Of a stretch of 6,121 nt of DNA, positions 1 through 6,121 are shown piece after piece. The first letter of the stretch is position 1, and the number at the start of each line of letters is the position of its first letter. The notes beneath the pieces were generated by a model. That model made no database searches and had not been told where the DNA came from. It worked only from the letters and a program-made list of their open reading frames with translations. The position numbers and the translations under genes were made by a program. This DNA comes from Bacteroidota bacterium (GTDB lineage: Bacteria; Bacteroidota; Ignavibacteria; UBA10030; UBA8401). The stretch covers positions 1-6,121 of the forward strand of contig JAVBYA010000176.1 in NCBI GenBank assembly GCA_030824295.1, written 5' to 3'.

Positions 1-1627
1 CTTTGGACGGTTCCACGCGGAGGAACTTATCCTCCTCGCGCACCGCGAGCCAGCGGACGAGCGATGAGAACCAGGTGACGAAGAACCCTTTCGTTTCGTC
101 CGCCGAGCCGGCGAGCACCTTCCAGCGGTTCAGGCCATACCCCAGCAGCGCCGCGGAACGTGCGCTGCCGATATTGCGGACCAGGAAGAGCGGATTGGAG
201 AGTGTTACATTCTGGATCTTCACGCCGATGACCGATTGCGCTTCCGGTTTTGCTGTGAACGAAGGGAGTGAATAGAAAAGAGGCGGCAGCCCGTCCCAAA
301 CTTCCTTATCATTCCCGAGCAGCTGATGACGGCGGAAGCGTTCCGCAATGGATGGAAGGACCAACTGTTCATCCATCCGCGCAGCGGCCACGGTGAACGG
401 AAGGAATCGTTCGAGCGTGCGGACCTTGGAGAGGTCCAGCAGTCTGCCGGCGATGAACAGAACGGAGAGCGAGCGGGATTCCACGGCCTGCCGGACCAAA
501 TCCAATGATGCGGCCGTGGTCTGCGCGGTCGGGAATCCGATGAGAATAAGCGCATCCGCGGCGGCGAGCGCCGGCTGGAGTTCGTCGCCCTGGTCCTGCG
601 GACGGAACGCGCCGCCGGGAAGCTGATAGAAGAGATGCGCTTCGATGTTCGCGTCCGCTTCCATCGTCTGCATCACTGCGGCAACGTCCGGAGTAACGGT
701 GCCGGCGATGACCGCAACATTCATTTTATTCCTGAGCACCTTCACCATGGCGGAGCGGCTGTTGTTCTTTGCGGTCAGCTCCCCTTCCGCTGCAGTGACG
801 GCCGCGGTCAATTTCTTTGCACCATCCTTCTTGGGAGTGTACGTGAACTGCACCGGGATCTCGGCCGCACCGGAAGCCGATGTGAGAGTGATGCGCCGTT
901 CATCCAGCTTCTGCCCATCCTCGAACAGCGAAACGGTCACGTTCCTCTCCGCAATACCGGAGTAGCGGACGGTGACATCCACCGGCGCTGCAGCGTCCAC
1001 ATAACCGATGGTATTCGTGATCAGCTTTGCCAGGATGATATCCTTCTGGTCGTTCGTATCGCCGATGCCGACGGTGAAGAACGGGATACGGCTCTTCTCC
1101 GCATCATAGAGCGGATTGGAACCGGCGTTGTAGTTGCCGTCCGTGAGCAGCACGATCCCCTGCAGTCCGTCCACAGAGCGGAGTGCAGAACGGAGCGCAT
1201 CCGAGATGTTCGTGGTGCCGCCGTTCAGCGCGAGCGATTCCGGCGCAAGGGGCGAAAGCATGTGCGAGAAGGTGAAGAGACGGAGGTCTGCGGACGAAGC
1301 AAGCGAGCGGACACCGTTCCCCTTCAGGAGTCCGTTGAGCGCCTCCCCTTTATCGCCCGAACCATCCTTCTGGGACATGCTGAGGGAATTATCCACCAGC
1401 AGAGCAATGACCGGACGCTGTTCTTCGGTGAAGATGAAACGGAAGAGCGGTTCACAGACCGCCAGCAGGATGAGCGCGAGTGCCGTTCCGCGGAGCAGGA
1501 TCAGCAGCGACCGCATGGCGCCGGATACGACCGGTACGGTGTGCCGGTACACGAAATACGAAAGGGCGAACGATGCAAGAACGAGCAGAAGGACAACGAA
1601 GATCGGCGTGTGGAACGTCAGGCTCAT
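1..1627 (-). CDS. Membrane-anchored VWA-domain protein, C-terminus off the window
   Basis: This reading frame is open from an ATG at 1625-1627 to the left edge, giving 542 residues with no stop. Seen: two hydrophobic segments near the N-terminus (about residues 8-27 and 40-58) that should anchor it in the inner membrane, then a VWA domain (about 71-195). Its metal-ion-dependent adhesion site looks intact: D79-x-S81-x-S83, T138/T139 in GGTTN, and D163 in LTDG. A beta-rich, probably Ig-like stretch follows (about 205-298). From about 303 an alternating hydrophobic pattern (MNVAVIAGT, ADALILIGF) resembles the glutamine-amidotransferase-like fold found in similar large VWA membrane proteins; this last assignment is inference. 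Function is unknown; relatives are often loosely compared with BatA/BatB. The start has no Shine-Dalgarno sequence, and the gene is separated from the upstream protease gene by a terminator. A further C-terminal membrane segment may lie outside the window. Confidence 0.88.
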   Translation of the reverse strand, partial: MSLTFHTPIFVVLLLVLASFALSYFVYRHTVPVVSGAMRSLLILLRGTALALILLAVCEPLFRFIFTEEQRPVIALLVDNSLSMSQKDGSGDKGEALNGLLKGNGVRSLASSADLRLFTFSHMLSPLAPESLALNGGTTNISDALRSALRSVDGLQGIVLLTDGNYNAGSNPLYDAEKSRIPFFTVGIGDTNDQKDIILAKLITNTIGYVDAAAPVDVTVRYSGIAERNVTVSLFEDGQKLDERRITLTSASGAAEIPVQFTYTPKKDGAKKLTAAVTAAEGELTAKNNSRSAMVKVLRNKMNVAVIAGTVTPDVAAVMQTMEADANIEAHLFYQLPGGAFRPQDQGDELQPALAAADALILIGFPTAQTTAASLDLVRQAVESRSLSVLFIAGRLLDLSKVRTLERFLPFTVAAARMDEQLVLPSIAERFRRHQLLGNDKEVWDGLPPLFYSLPSFTAKPEAQSVIGVKIQNVTLSNPLFLVRNIGSARSAALLGYGLNRWKVLAGSADETKGFFVTWFSSLVRWLAVREEDKFLRVEPSK

Positions 1628-1634
1628 AGGTGGA

Positions 1635-1664
1635 TAAATGTACAATAAAAATCCCCAAGACCAA
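1635..1664 (-). promoter_or_regulatory. Candidate Bacteroidota-type promoter of the VWA gene
   Basis: Read on the minus strand, TTG at 1664-1662 is followed after exactly 19 nt by TACATTTA at 1642-1635. The known Bacteroidota housekeeping promoter is TTG, about 19 nt, then TAnnTTTG; the second element here matches 7 of 8 positions counting the two free ones. Transcription would start only a few bases before the ATG at 1627, giving a leaderless or nearly leaderless mRNA, in line with the absence of a ribosome binding site. The element lies inside the terminator of the gene upstream. The match was found by eye in AT-rich DNA, so chance is possible. Confidence 0.4.
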
Positions 1665-1676
1665 TGCCTTGGGGAT
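1644..1676 (-). terminator. Rho-independent terminator of the protease gene
   Basis: On the minus strand a perfect 9-bp stem (ATCCCCAAG pairing with CTTGGGGAT, at 1668-1676 and 1651-1659) encloses an 8-nt loop and runs straight into TTTTATT. It starts 29 nt beyond the protease stop codon. The plus-strand reading has no T-tract after the hairpin, so it works in one direction only. It separates the protease transcript from the VWA gene. Confidence 0.9.
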
Positions 1677-1704
1677 GGAATTTCTCACGCCGCAGAATGA
1701 GCGG

Positions 1705-3711
1705 TCACTTCCGCAGCATCATCCGGCTGCTCAGCACACGGTCCCCCAGCTGCAGTCTGTACAGATAGACGCCGCTCGACAAACCATCCGCATCGAAGCG
1801 AACGGAGTAATTGCGCGGTGTCTGAACTTCCTGCACGAGCGTCCGCACCTCGCGTCCTAGCAGATCGAACACTTTCAACGTGACCGGACCGGTCGCCGGA
1901 ACATCGTACGAGATCATCGTAGAGGGATTGAACGGATTGGGATAGTTCGGATAGAGCACGAACGACGATGGGATCCCCTGTTTCGGTCCGACGATGAGCG
2001 TGCCGCTCTTCGCATCGTACAGGTCCGCCGGCGATGTGTACGGACTCGTGCGCGGTTTGTTCTCGGCATCCACCGCACGAACGTAGAACTTCGGCGCAGC
2101 GGCAGAGGCGGGAATGACAGCGGTATACTTGCCGGAGTTCGTCGATGCATCGATCACTTCCGTGATGGTCATCGGCACGGCGGTGAACGATGCGCCGTTG
2201 TTCAGGGAATAATGAAGTGTTACGGAATCGGTGTTGATCTGTGATTTGGACACGACGTAGATGCCGACGTTCACCGCCCCCGCCGTTCCGGCGGTGATCT
2301 CCGGATCGGTGCCGATGACCATGCCGTGGTACAGCACTGCCTGATACGCATTCACGATCCCCCATCCAATCGTGTTGTTCGGAGAGGCATTCATGCTGGC
2401 TGTGTTCCGCATCGCATCGCGCACCTGGATCGGCGTCAGCTCCGGACGGGCACTGAGGAGCATCGCGGCCACGCCGGCAGCAAGCGGTGTCGCCGCCGAG
2501 GTACCGTTGAAATTGGATGAGTAGGCACCGGAAGGCACGGTGGCATAGGTCGCCACTCCCTGTGTGGAAACATCGGGTTTGGTCCTTCCGTCGCTCGTCG
2601 GTCCGTTGGAGCTGAACGATGCAACGATACCGGCACTCGTCACAGCGCCGACGGAGATGATGCTGTCCGCATCCCCCGGCGAGGTGAGGGTTGGAGGAAT
2701 ACCGGTGGAGCCCTCGTTCCCCATCGCATTCACCACGACCACACCTTTGCGTGCGGCGATCGTGGCGGCCTTGCTGGTGGTGGCGGTCTTGCCGTTCATA
2801 TCCGCGTAGAAATAACTCTTCTGTCCCAGATCGAATCCTTTGTATCCGAGCGAACTGCTCACCACATCCACACCCTGCGCTTCCATCCATTCGATGGCGG
2901 CGACCCAGTTATCCTCTTCTGCATTCGTTTCGGTCGGGACGTATTCCGTCTTGCCGAGGATGAAGTGTGCGTTGTACGCAGAGCTGACGAGCTTTCCTTC
3001 GAAGTATCCGCCGACCAGGGACATGCAGGAAGTGCCATGCGAATCCTGGTCGCTCCTGTCCGTTCCTTCGTTCGCTGTGACGCTGTCCTTCTGGATGAAA
3101 TCGTATTCCGCGATCACCTTCATATCCTTCATCGCTTCGTGCAGTTTCCAGCGGAAGCCCGTATCGAGCATGCCGACCAGCACACCGCGTCCGGAGATGC
3201 CGATGTTGTGCACGGCGATGGCGTTCATCAGATTCATCTGTACTTCGGAGCTGCCGTAGGAATGTTTGTTGACAGCGGCTTTGCTCAGCGGCGGCGGCGG
3301 AGCATCGGTCTTCGGCAGGTCGATGCGGCGGAAGACGGCGACCGGTTCCACGCGTTGGACGAACGGAAGGAGTGCAACAGCATCACGCTGCGCAGCGGTG
3401 AGATACGCGGTTGCGGCATTGAACCAGCGGGAGGTGTTCTGTACATCGATCCCCCGCGATTTCAGCGCGGCAAGATGCGCGGCATCGACCGGAAGATCCT
3501 CTGCTGCGATAGAGCTCTGTCCGACCTTCGCACGGCGCGCCAATGCACGCTGCGAAACGCCGGTCACGGCGGTCACTTCCGCCGGCGATGCGTTCTTGGT
3601 AAGGACGGAACGGTCCTTCGCTGAGAAATAGATCCAATATTTGTGTGTTGACTCTTCGGCGGTGAGCAGGGAGACCGCCAGCAAGAGTATGAACAACCGG
3701 GCTGCTTTCAT
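1705..3711 (-). CDS. Secreted S8 (subtilisin-like) serine protease with T9SS type A sorting domain
   Basis: A 668-residue secreted endopeptidase. Order of parts: signal peptide (about 1-18, MKAAR then a Leu-rich core); a propeptide-like region (about 22-130) with the RALARR and SRWFNA patterns common in Bacteroidota S8 proteases; the catalytic domain (about 150-465); a beta-sandwich linker (about 470-575); and a C-terminal sorting domain (about 586-668) starting YPNYPNPFNPST and ending in SGVYLYRL and a basic tail. The catalytic set is complete: D183 in MLDTG, H225 in DSHGTS, oxyanion N332 in GNEG, S405 in GTSAATP. The sorting domain should direct export across the outer membrane by T9SS, with later cleavage and surface attachment or release. 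An in-frame ATG lies 16 codons upstream at 3759, but 3711 is chosen because the signal peptide starts there and AAGGAG sits 8 nt before it. Likely role is peptide nutrition or processing of other surface proteins; the substrate cannot be read from sequence. Confidence 0.95.
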   Translation of the reverse strand: MKAARLFILLLAVSLLTAEESTHKYWIYFSAKDRSVLTKNASPAEVTAVTGVSQRALARRAKVGQSSIAAEDLPVDAAHLAALKSRGIDVQNTSRWFNAATAYLTAAQRDAVALLPFVQRVEPVAVFRRIDLPKTDAPPPPLSKAAVNKHSYGSSEVQMNLMNAIAVHNIGISGRGVLVGMLDTGFRWKLHEAMKDMKVIAEYDFIQKDSVTANEGTDRSDQDSHGTSCMSLVGGYFEGKLVSSAYNAHFILGKTEYVPTETNAEEDNWVAAIEWMEAQGVDVVSSSLGYKGFDLGQKSYFYADMNGKTATTSKAATIAARKGVVVVNAMGNEGSTGIPPTLTSPGDADSIISVGAVTSAGIVASFSSNGPTSDGRTKPDVSTQGVATYATVPSGAYSSNFNGTSAATPLAAGVAAMLLSARPELTPIQVRDAMRNTASMNASPNNTIGWGIVNAYQAVLYHGMVIGTDPEITAGTAGAVNVGIYVVSKSQINTDSVTLHYSLNNGASFTAVPMTITEVIDASTNSGKYTAVIPASAAAPKFYVRAVDAENKPRTSPYTSPADLYDAKSGTLIVGPKQGIPSSFVLYPNYPNPFNPSTMISYDVPATGPVTLKVFDLLGREVRTLVQEVQTPRNYSVRFDADGLSSGVYLYRLQLGDRVLSSRMMLRK

Positions 3712-3719
3712 ACAGAACA

Positions 3720-3725
3720 CTCCTT
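3720..3725 (-). promoter_or_regulatory. Ribosome binding site of the protease gene
   Basis: AAGGAG on the minus strand, 8 nt before the ATG at 3711. It selects this start over the in-frame ATG at 3759, which would add 16 residues in front of the signal peptide. Confidence 0.8.
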
Positions 3726-3732
3726 GATGCTT

Positions 3733-3763
3733 CCAATATACATCAATGGAGATTCCCATTCAA
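3733..3763 (-). promoter_or_regulatory. Candidate Bacteroidota-type promoter of the protease gene
   Basis: On the minus strand TTG at 3763-3761 is followed after 20 nt by TATATTGG at 3740-3733, which differs from TAnnTTTG at one position. Transcription would start about 15-20 nt before the ribosome binding site's end, leaving a short leader that still contains AAGGAG. If real, the protease gene can be expressed apart from the lipoprotein gene 79 nt upstream. The spacing is one base longer than usual and the match was found by eye. Confidence 0.35.
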
Positions 3764-3778
3764 TTGACAGTTGTCAAT
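3763..3778. repeat. Perfect 7-bp inverted repeat upstream of the protease gene
   Basis: ATTGACAGTTGTCAAT consists of arms ATTGACA (3763-3769) and TGTCAAT (3772-3778) around a 2-nt centre. No T-tract follows on either strand and the loop is too small for a stable RNA hairpin, so it is not a terminator. Its position at the upstream edge of the candidate protease promoter suits an operator for a dimeric regulator. The minus strand also contains TTGACA here, but no -10 element follows at a suitable distance. Confidence 0.45.
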
Positions 3779-3790
3779 GCCGGCAGAGGT

Positions 3791-4633
3791 TCATTTCAGT
3801 GTTGAATGGAGGGCCGATTCCAGTTTCACGGCATGGCTGGAACCGCAGACGGCATAGACCCGTTCGCCGTTCCGTGCGAGATGGATGATGACCCGGGCGA
3901 AATGCTCATCCCTGAAAGCATTGGACGCAGCGCCGATCTCTCCCAGATATCCGGGCCATCCGTACCGGTCATCGGTCTCCCGCCAATCGCCCCTTCCGGA
4001 AAAATCGGCTTTCCATATCGAGTCGATCTCTGCAACAGAACCGATGGAGCCTTCGAGTCCTTTCCACTTCGTCCTTCGTCCGATGGTCCCTTCCACCATC
4101 CCGTCCGGATCGTCCGGCCGGCCGAATTTCCTCTGTCCGAAATAGGGACGCAATATATAGAAGAGCGCCGTCCGTTTCGCCGAATGCGAACGAAGCACCC
4201 ACGCGACCTCTGCTTCGACCGGCGGCTCCCATGTATAAGCAGGAATTCCGCGCTGCTTCGCCAGGTCGAACACAAGTCCGCTTTCACCATAATTCGATAC
4301 TGGATCCGAGCTCCAGCGGAAGAGGAATCCCAGACGGCCTTCCACCAACGCCACGGTCGGTGCGAACCGTTCCCACTGTGCGCGGATGGAATCGATCTGC
4401 GGATCAGCCGGATCTTTCGTATGCTCCGCACCAAAAAGGAGGATCGAATCCCCCAGCGTTACGATGTACGGCCGGGGATGCTCCTTCGCCCGCTCGGAGT
4501 ATTGTTCCATCGTGAGGATCGGTTCCTTCAGGTCGATGCTGTCGTACGCCGTGAAATAGTCCGGCGACCGCCAGACCGGACCGCAACCGGTGAATACGAG
4601 TATCAGTGCTGATGCGGCCAAGATCCTTTTCAT
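3791..4633 (-). CDS. Putative lipoprotein resembling the TIKI/TraB/GumN superfamily
   Basis: A complete 280-residue protein. Seen: a lipoprotein signal (MKRILAASALILV, then FTGC with C17 as the acylated residue; the -3 Phe is a tolerated variant), so it should be anchored to a membrane facing the periplasm or outside. The mature part carries G68-A-E-H71 after a hydrophobic strand, E98 in VALVEGR, R241-D-E-H-F-A-R247, and G264-S-S-H267 near the C-terminus. The order GxxH, Glu, Arg-containing helix, GxxH is the signature of the TIKI/TraB/GumN/EreA-like superfamily, some members of which are metal-dependent proteases (TIKI cleaves Wnt). Membership and any hydrolase activity are inferred from motifs alone. 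The middle part (about 160-230) is rich in Gly, Arg and Trp and matches nothing I recognise. The ATG at 4633 is supported by AGGAGG 6 nt upstream. The protease gene follows after 79 nt on the same strand with no terminator between them, so cotranscription is possible. Confidence 0.82.
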   Translation of the reverse strand: MKRILAASALILVFTGCGPVWRSPDYFTAYDSIDLKEPILTMEQYSERAKEHPRPYIVTLGDSILLFGAEHTKDPADPQIDSIRAQWERFAPTVALVEGRLGFLFRWSSDPVSNYGESGLVFDLAKQRGIPAYTWEPPVEAEVAWVLRSHSAKRTALFYILRPYFGQRKFGRPDDPDGMVEGTIGRRTKWKGLEGSIGSVAEIDSIWKADFSGRGDWRETDDRYGWPGYLGEIGAASNAFRDEHFARVIIHLARNGERVYAVCGSSHAVKLESALHSTLK

Positions 4634-4773
4634 CCAATTCCTCCTGATAATCCAATGATATTGAACAGATTGTTACGCCGGTCGGGCGATCCGGTTTCAT
4701 TGTATGACCATAGGAACGAATTTTGTATATTAATAGAGCAATTCACGACACGATCCATTATCGGAATCATACC
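4634..4773. other. Divergent intergenic region between lipoprotein and helicase genes
   Basis: This 140-nt stretch must hold promoters for both divergent genes. On the minus strand AGGAGG at 4640-4645 is the lipoprotein ribosome binding site, and TATCATTG at 4660-4653 resembles a Bacteroidota -7 element but lacks a TTG at the right distance upstream. The most AT-rich part is about 4716-4736. On the plus strand I find no well-spaced promoter and no strong ribosome binding site before the helicase. Confidence 0.5.
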
Positions 4774-6121
4774 TTGCTCAAGAATCTCGTTACAAAGATA
4801 AAATCGCTCCTCGGCGCCAAACCGAAGAGCGTCATTCCCCCGAACGCCACCCCTCAAAAAGAGTCCCCAAAACAGCACCCGCACCCGCAGCGCAAGCAGT
4901 CCCCGGAGAAGACGGGACCGGTCCGCCACCCGCGCGACGGGAAGAAACGGGAGACACGGGAAGAGTATCGTGCACGGCACGAGAAGCAGGATAAAGAGAA
5001 GCAGAACGGCGTGGTGCTGGAAGTGGCGCAGGAGCGTCCGAAGAAGATCGTTTCGACCGAACCGTGGGATGCATCAACGTTCAAAGTGCCGGTGGAGGAC
5101 GGGAAGACGCGGTTCCAGGATTTCGAATTCCCTCCGGAGATCATGCATGCCATTGCGGACCTGAACTTCCAGTACTGCACCGAAGTGCAGGCACAGGTGC
5201 TCCCGATCTCGCTCCGCGGGGACGATGTGACCGCGCAGGCGCAGACCGGCACCGGCAAGACCGCCGCGTTCCTGCTGACCATCTTCTCGCACATCCTGCG
5301 GAACCCGCTCAAGGACCAGAAGAAAGGAACGCCGCGGGCGCTCATCCTGGCGCCGACGCGAGAACTGGCGATGCAGATCGAGAAGGATGCGAACCTGCTC
5401 GGCAAATATACGAACTGCACGGTCCTGTCGCTGGTCGGCGGCATCGACTACGGAAAGCAGCAGCAGAGTCTGAAACACGAAACAGTGGACGTGGTGGTGG
5501 CAACACCGGGACGTCTCATCGATTTCAAGAAGCAGAAATTCGTCGACCTCGGCAAGACCGAGATCCTCATCATCGACGAAGCGGACCGGATGCTCGACAT
5601 GGGCTTCATCCCCGCTGTGCGGAGCATCGTGCTCAGCACGCCGCAGAAATCGGAACGGCAGACGATGTTCTTCACCGCCACGATGAACTCCGAAGTGAAG
5701 CGCCTTGCCGAAAGCTGGACGCGTCAGGCGATCGCCGTGACCGTCACACCGGACACAATGGCGGTCTCCGCCATCGAGCAGATCACCTACATCACCACCA
5801 AGGATGAGAAGTTCAACCTTCTCTATAATCTGATGATGCAGAAACATCTCGAGCGGGTGCTGGTGTTCGTCAACCGGCGCGATGTGGGACGCGACCTGAA
5901 GGAACGTCTGGAAACCTACGGCATCTCCTGCACCGTCCTCTCGGGCGATGTGGACCAGCGGCAGCGCATCAAACGTCTGGAGAACTTCCGCGACGGCAGC
6001 GTGCGGGTGCTGGTGGCAACGGACGTCGCCTCGCGCGGCATCCATGTGGACGCCATCTCGCATGTGATCAATTACAATCTGCCGCAGGATACGGAGGAGT
6101 TCGTGCACCGCATCGGCCGTA
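4774..6121 (+). CDS. rhlB: DEAD-box ATP-dependent RNA helicase, RhlB type, C-terminus off the window
   Basis: The 449 visible residues hold nearly the whole helicase core. Seen, numbered from the TTG at 4774: upstream aromatic F117 and Q-motif Gln Q139; motif I AQTGTGKT (156-163, K162); Ia PTRELA (194-199); Ib TPGRL (244-248); II DEAD (268-271); III TAT (301-303, in place of the commoner SAT); IV VLVFVN (362-367); V ATDVASRGIH (415-424); VI HRIGR (445-449), where the window ends. The protein unwinds short RNA duplexes using ATP; RhlB proteins act in mRNA decay and RNP remodelling in the cytoplasm. The core and the LLYNL, SGDV and ISHVIN patterns resemble the pseudomonad form of RhlB, which, as I recall it, also has a basic N-terminal extension. 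Residues 1-109 are rich in Lys, Arg, Pro and Gln, low-complexity and probably disordered RNA-binding. No ATG exists in this frame between the stop at 4711 and the core; TTG 4774 is preferred because LLKNLVTKIKSLL forms a likely amphipathic start, but TTG 4723 is possible. Confidence 0.92.
   Translation, partial: MLKNLVTKIKSLLGAKPKSVIPPNATPQKESPKQHPHPQRKQSPEKTGPVRHPRDGKKRETREEYRARHEKQDKEKQNGVVLEVAQERPKKIVSTEPWDASTFKVPVEDGKTRFQDFEFPPEIMHAIADLNFQYCTEVQAQVLPISLRGDDVTAQAQTGTGKTAAFLLTIFSHILRNPLKDQKKGTPRALILAPTRELAMQIEKDANLLGKYTNCTVLSLVGGIDYGKQQQSLKHETVDVVVATPGRLIDFKKQKFVDLGKTEILIIDEADRMLDMGFIPAVRSIVLSTPQKSERQTMFFTATMNSEVKRLAESWTRQAIAVTVTPDTMAVSAIEQITYITTKDEKFNLLYNLMMQKHLERVLVFVNRRDVGRDLKERLETYGISCTVLSGDVDQRQRIKRLENFRDGSVRVLVATDVASRGIHVDAISHVINYNLPQDTEEFVHRIGR

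Noticed and set aside
635..1648. 337-residue plus-strand open frame opposite the VWA gene
   Set aside because: It is in exact codon register with the minus-strand VWA gene, which has membrane segments and an intact MIDAS; the antisense product is Arg/Glu/His-rich with no recognisable domain.
1685..2890. 401-residue minus-strand frame overlapping the protease gene
   Set aside because: It is the shifted reading of the protease, very rich in Arg, Cys and Gly; the other frame carries the full catalytic triad and sorting domain.
3712..3759. In-frame ATG at 3759 as the protease start
   Set aside because: It would put 16 polar residues before a good signal peptide, and the ribosome binding site and candidate promoter lie downstream of it.
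3763..3778. Inverted repeat read as a terminator for the lipoprotein gene
   Set aside because: The loop is 2 nt, the stem is AT-rich and no T-tract follows on the minus strand.
3806..4612. 268-residue plus-strand frame covering almost all of the lipoprotein gene
   Set aside because: It is antisense in exact register; the minus-strand frame has a lipoprotein signal, conserved motifs and AGGAGG before its start.
4677..4693. Short GC-rich imperfect hairpin (CCGG arms) in the leader of the lipoprotein gene
   Set aside because: The stem is only a few pairs with a bulge and has no T-tract; it is too weak to call an attenuator or riboswitch.
5074..6108. 344-residue minus-strand frame inside the helicase gene
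   Set aside because: It is the register-locked antisense of the DEAD-box core, His/Asp/Arg-rich, with no domain of its own.

Overview
The window looks like ordinary chromosome from a GC-rich member of the Bacteroidota/Ignavibacteria (FCB) lineage. The strongest pointer is the subtilisin-like protease at 1705-3711 (- strand), which ends in a type A sorting domain of the type IX secretion system (T9SS); that system is restricted essentially to this lineage. Two candidate promoters of the Bacteroidota form (TTG, 19-20 nt, TAnnTTTG) fit the same picture. I see no tRNA, rRNA, IS element, CRISPR array or phage gene.

Layout, left to right. 1-1627 (- strand) is a membrane-anchored von Willebrand factor A (VWA) protein whose C-terminus lies beyond the left edge. 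1628-1704 is a compact junction: the rho-independent terminator of the protease gene overlaps a candidate promoter that would start the VWA mRNA within a few bases of its ATG. 1705-3711 (- strand) is the secreted S8 protease. 3712-3790 is a short AT-rich gap with a good ribosome binding site, a candidate promoter and a perfect 7-bp inverted repeat. 3791-4633 (- strand) is a lipoprotein whose motifs resemble the TIKI/TraB/GumN superfamily. 4634-4773 is a divergent intergenic region. 4774 to the right edge (+ strand) is a DEAD-box RNA helicase of the RhlB type, cut within motif VI.

How the genes fit together. The three minus-strand genes all encode envelope or exported proteins: a lipoprotein, an outer-surface or secreted protease and an inner-membrane VWA protein. 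The lipoprotein and protease genes could share a transcript that ends at the 1644-1676 terminator; the VWA gene seems to be a separate unit. The helicase is divergent and has a housekeeping role in RNA metabolism. Nothing indicates that the four genes form one pathway. I did not find a convincing novel system; the items most worth checking are the terminator/promoter overlap with a near-leaderless start, and the uncharacterised lipoprotein.
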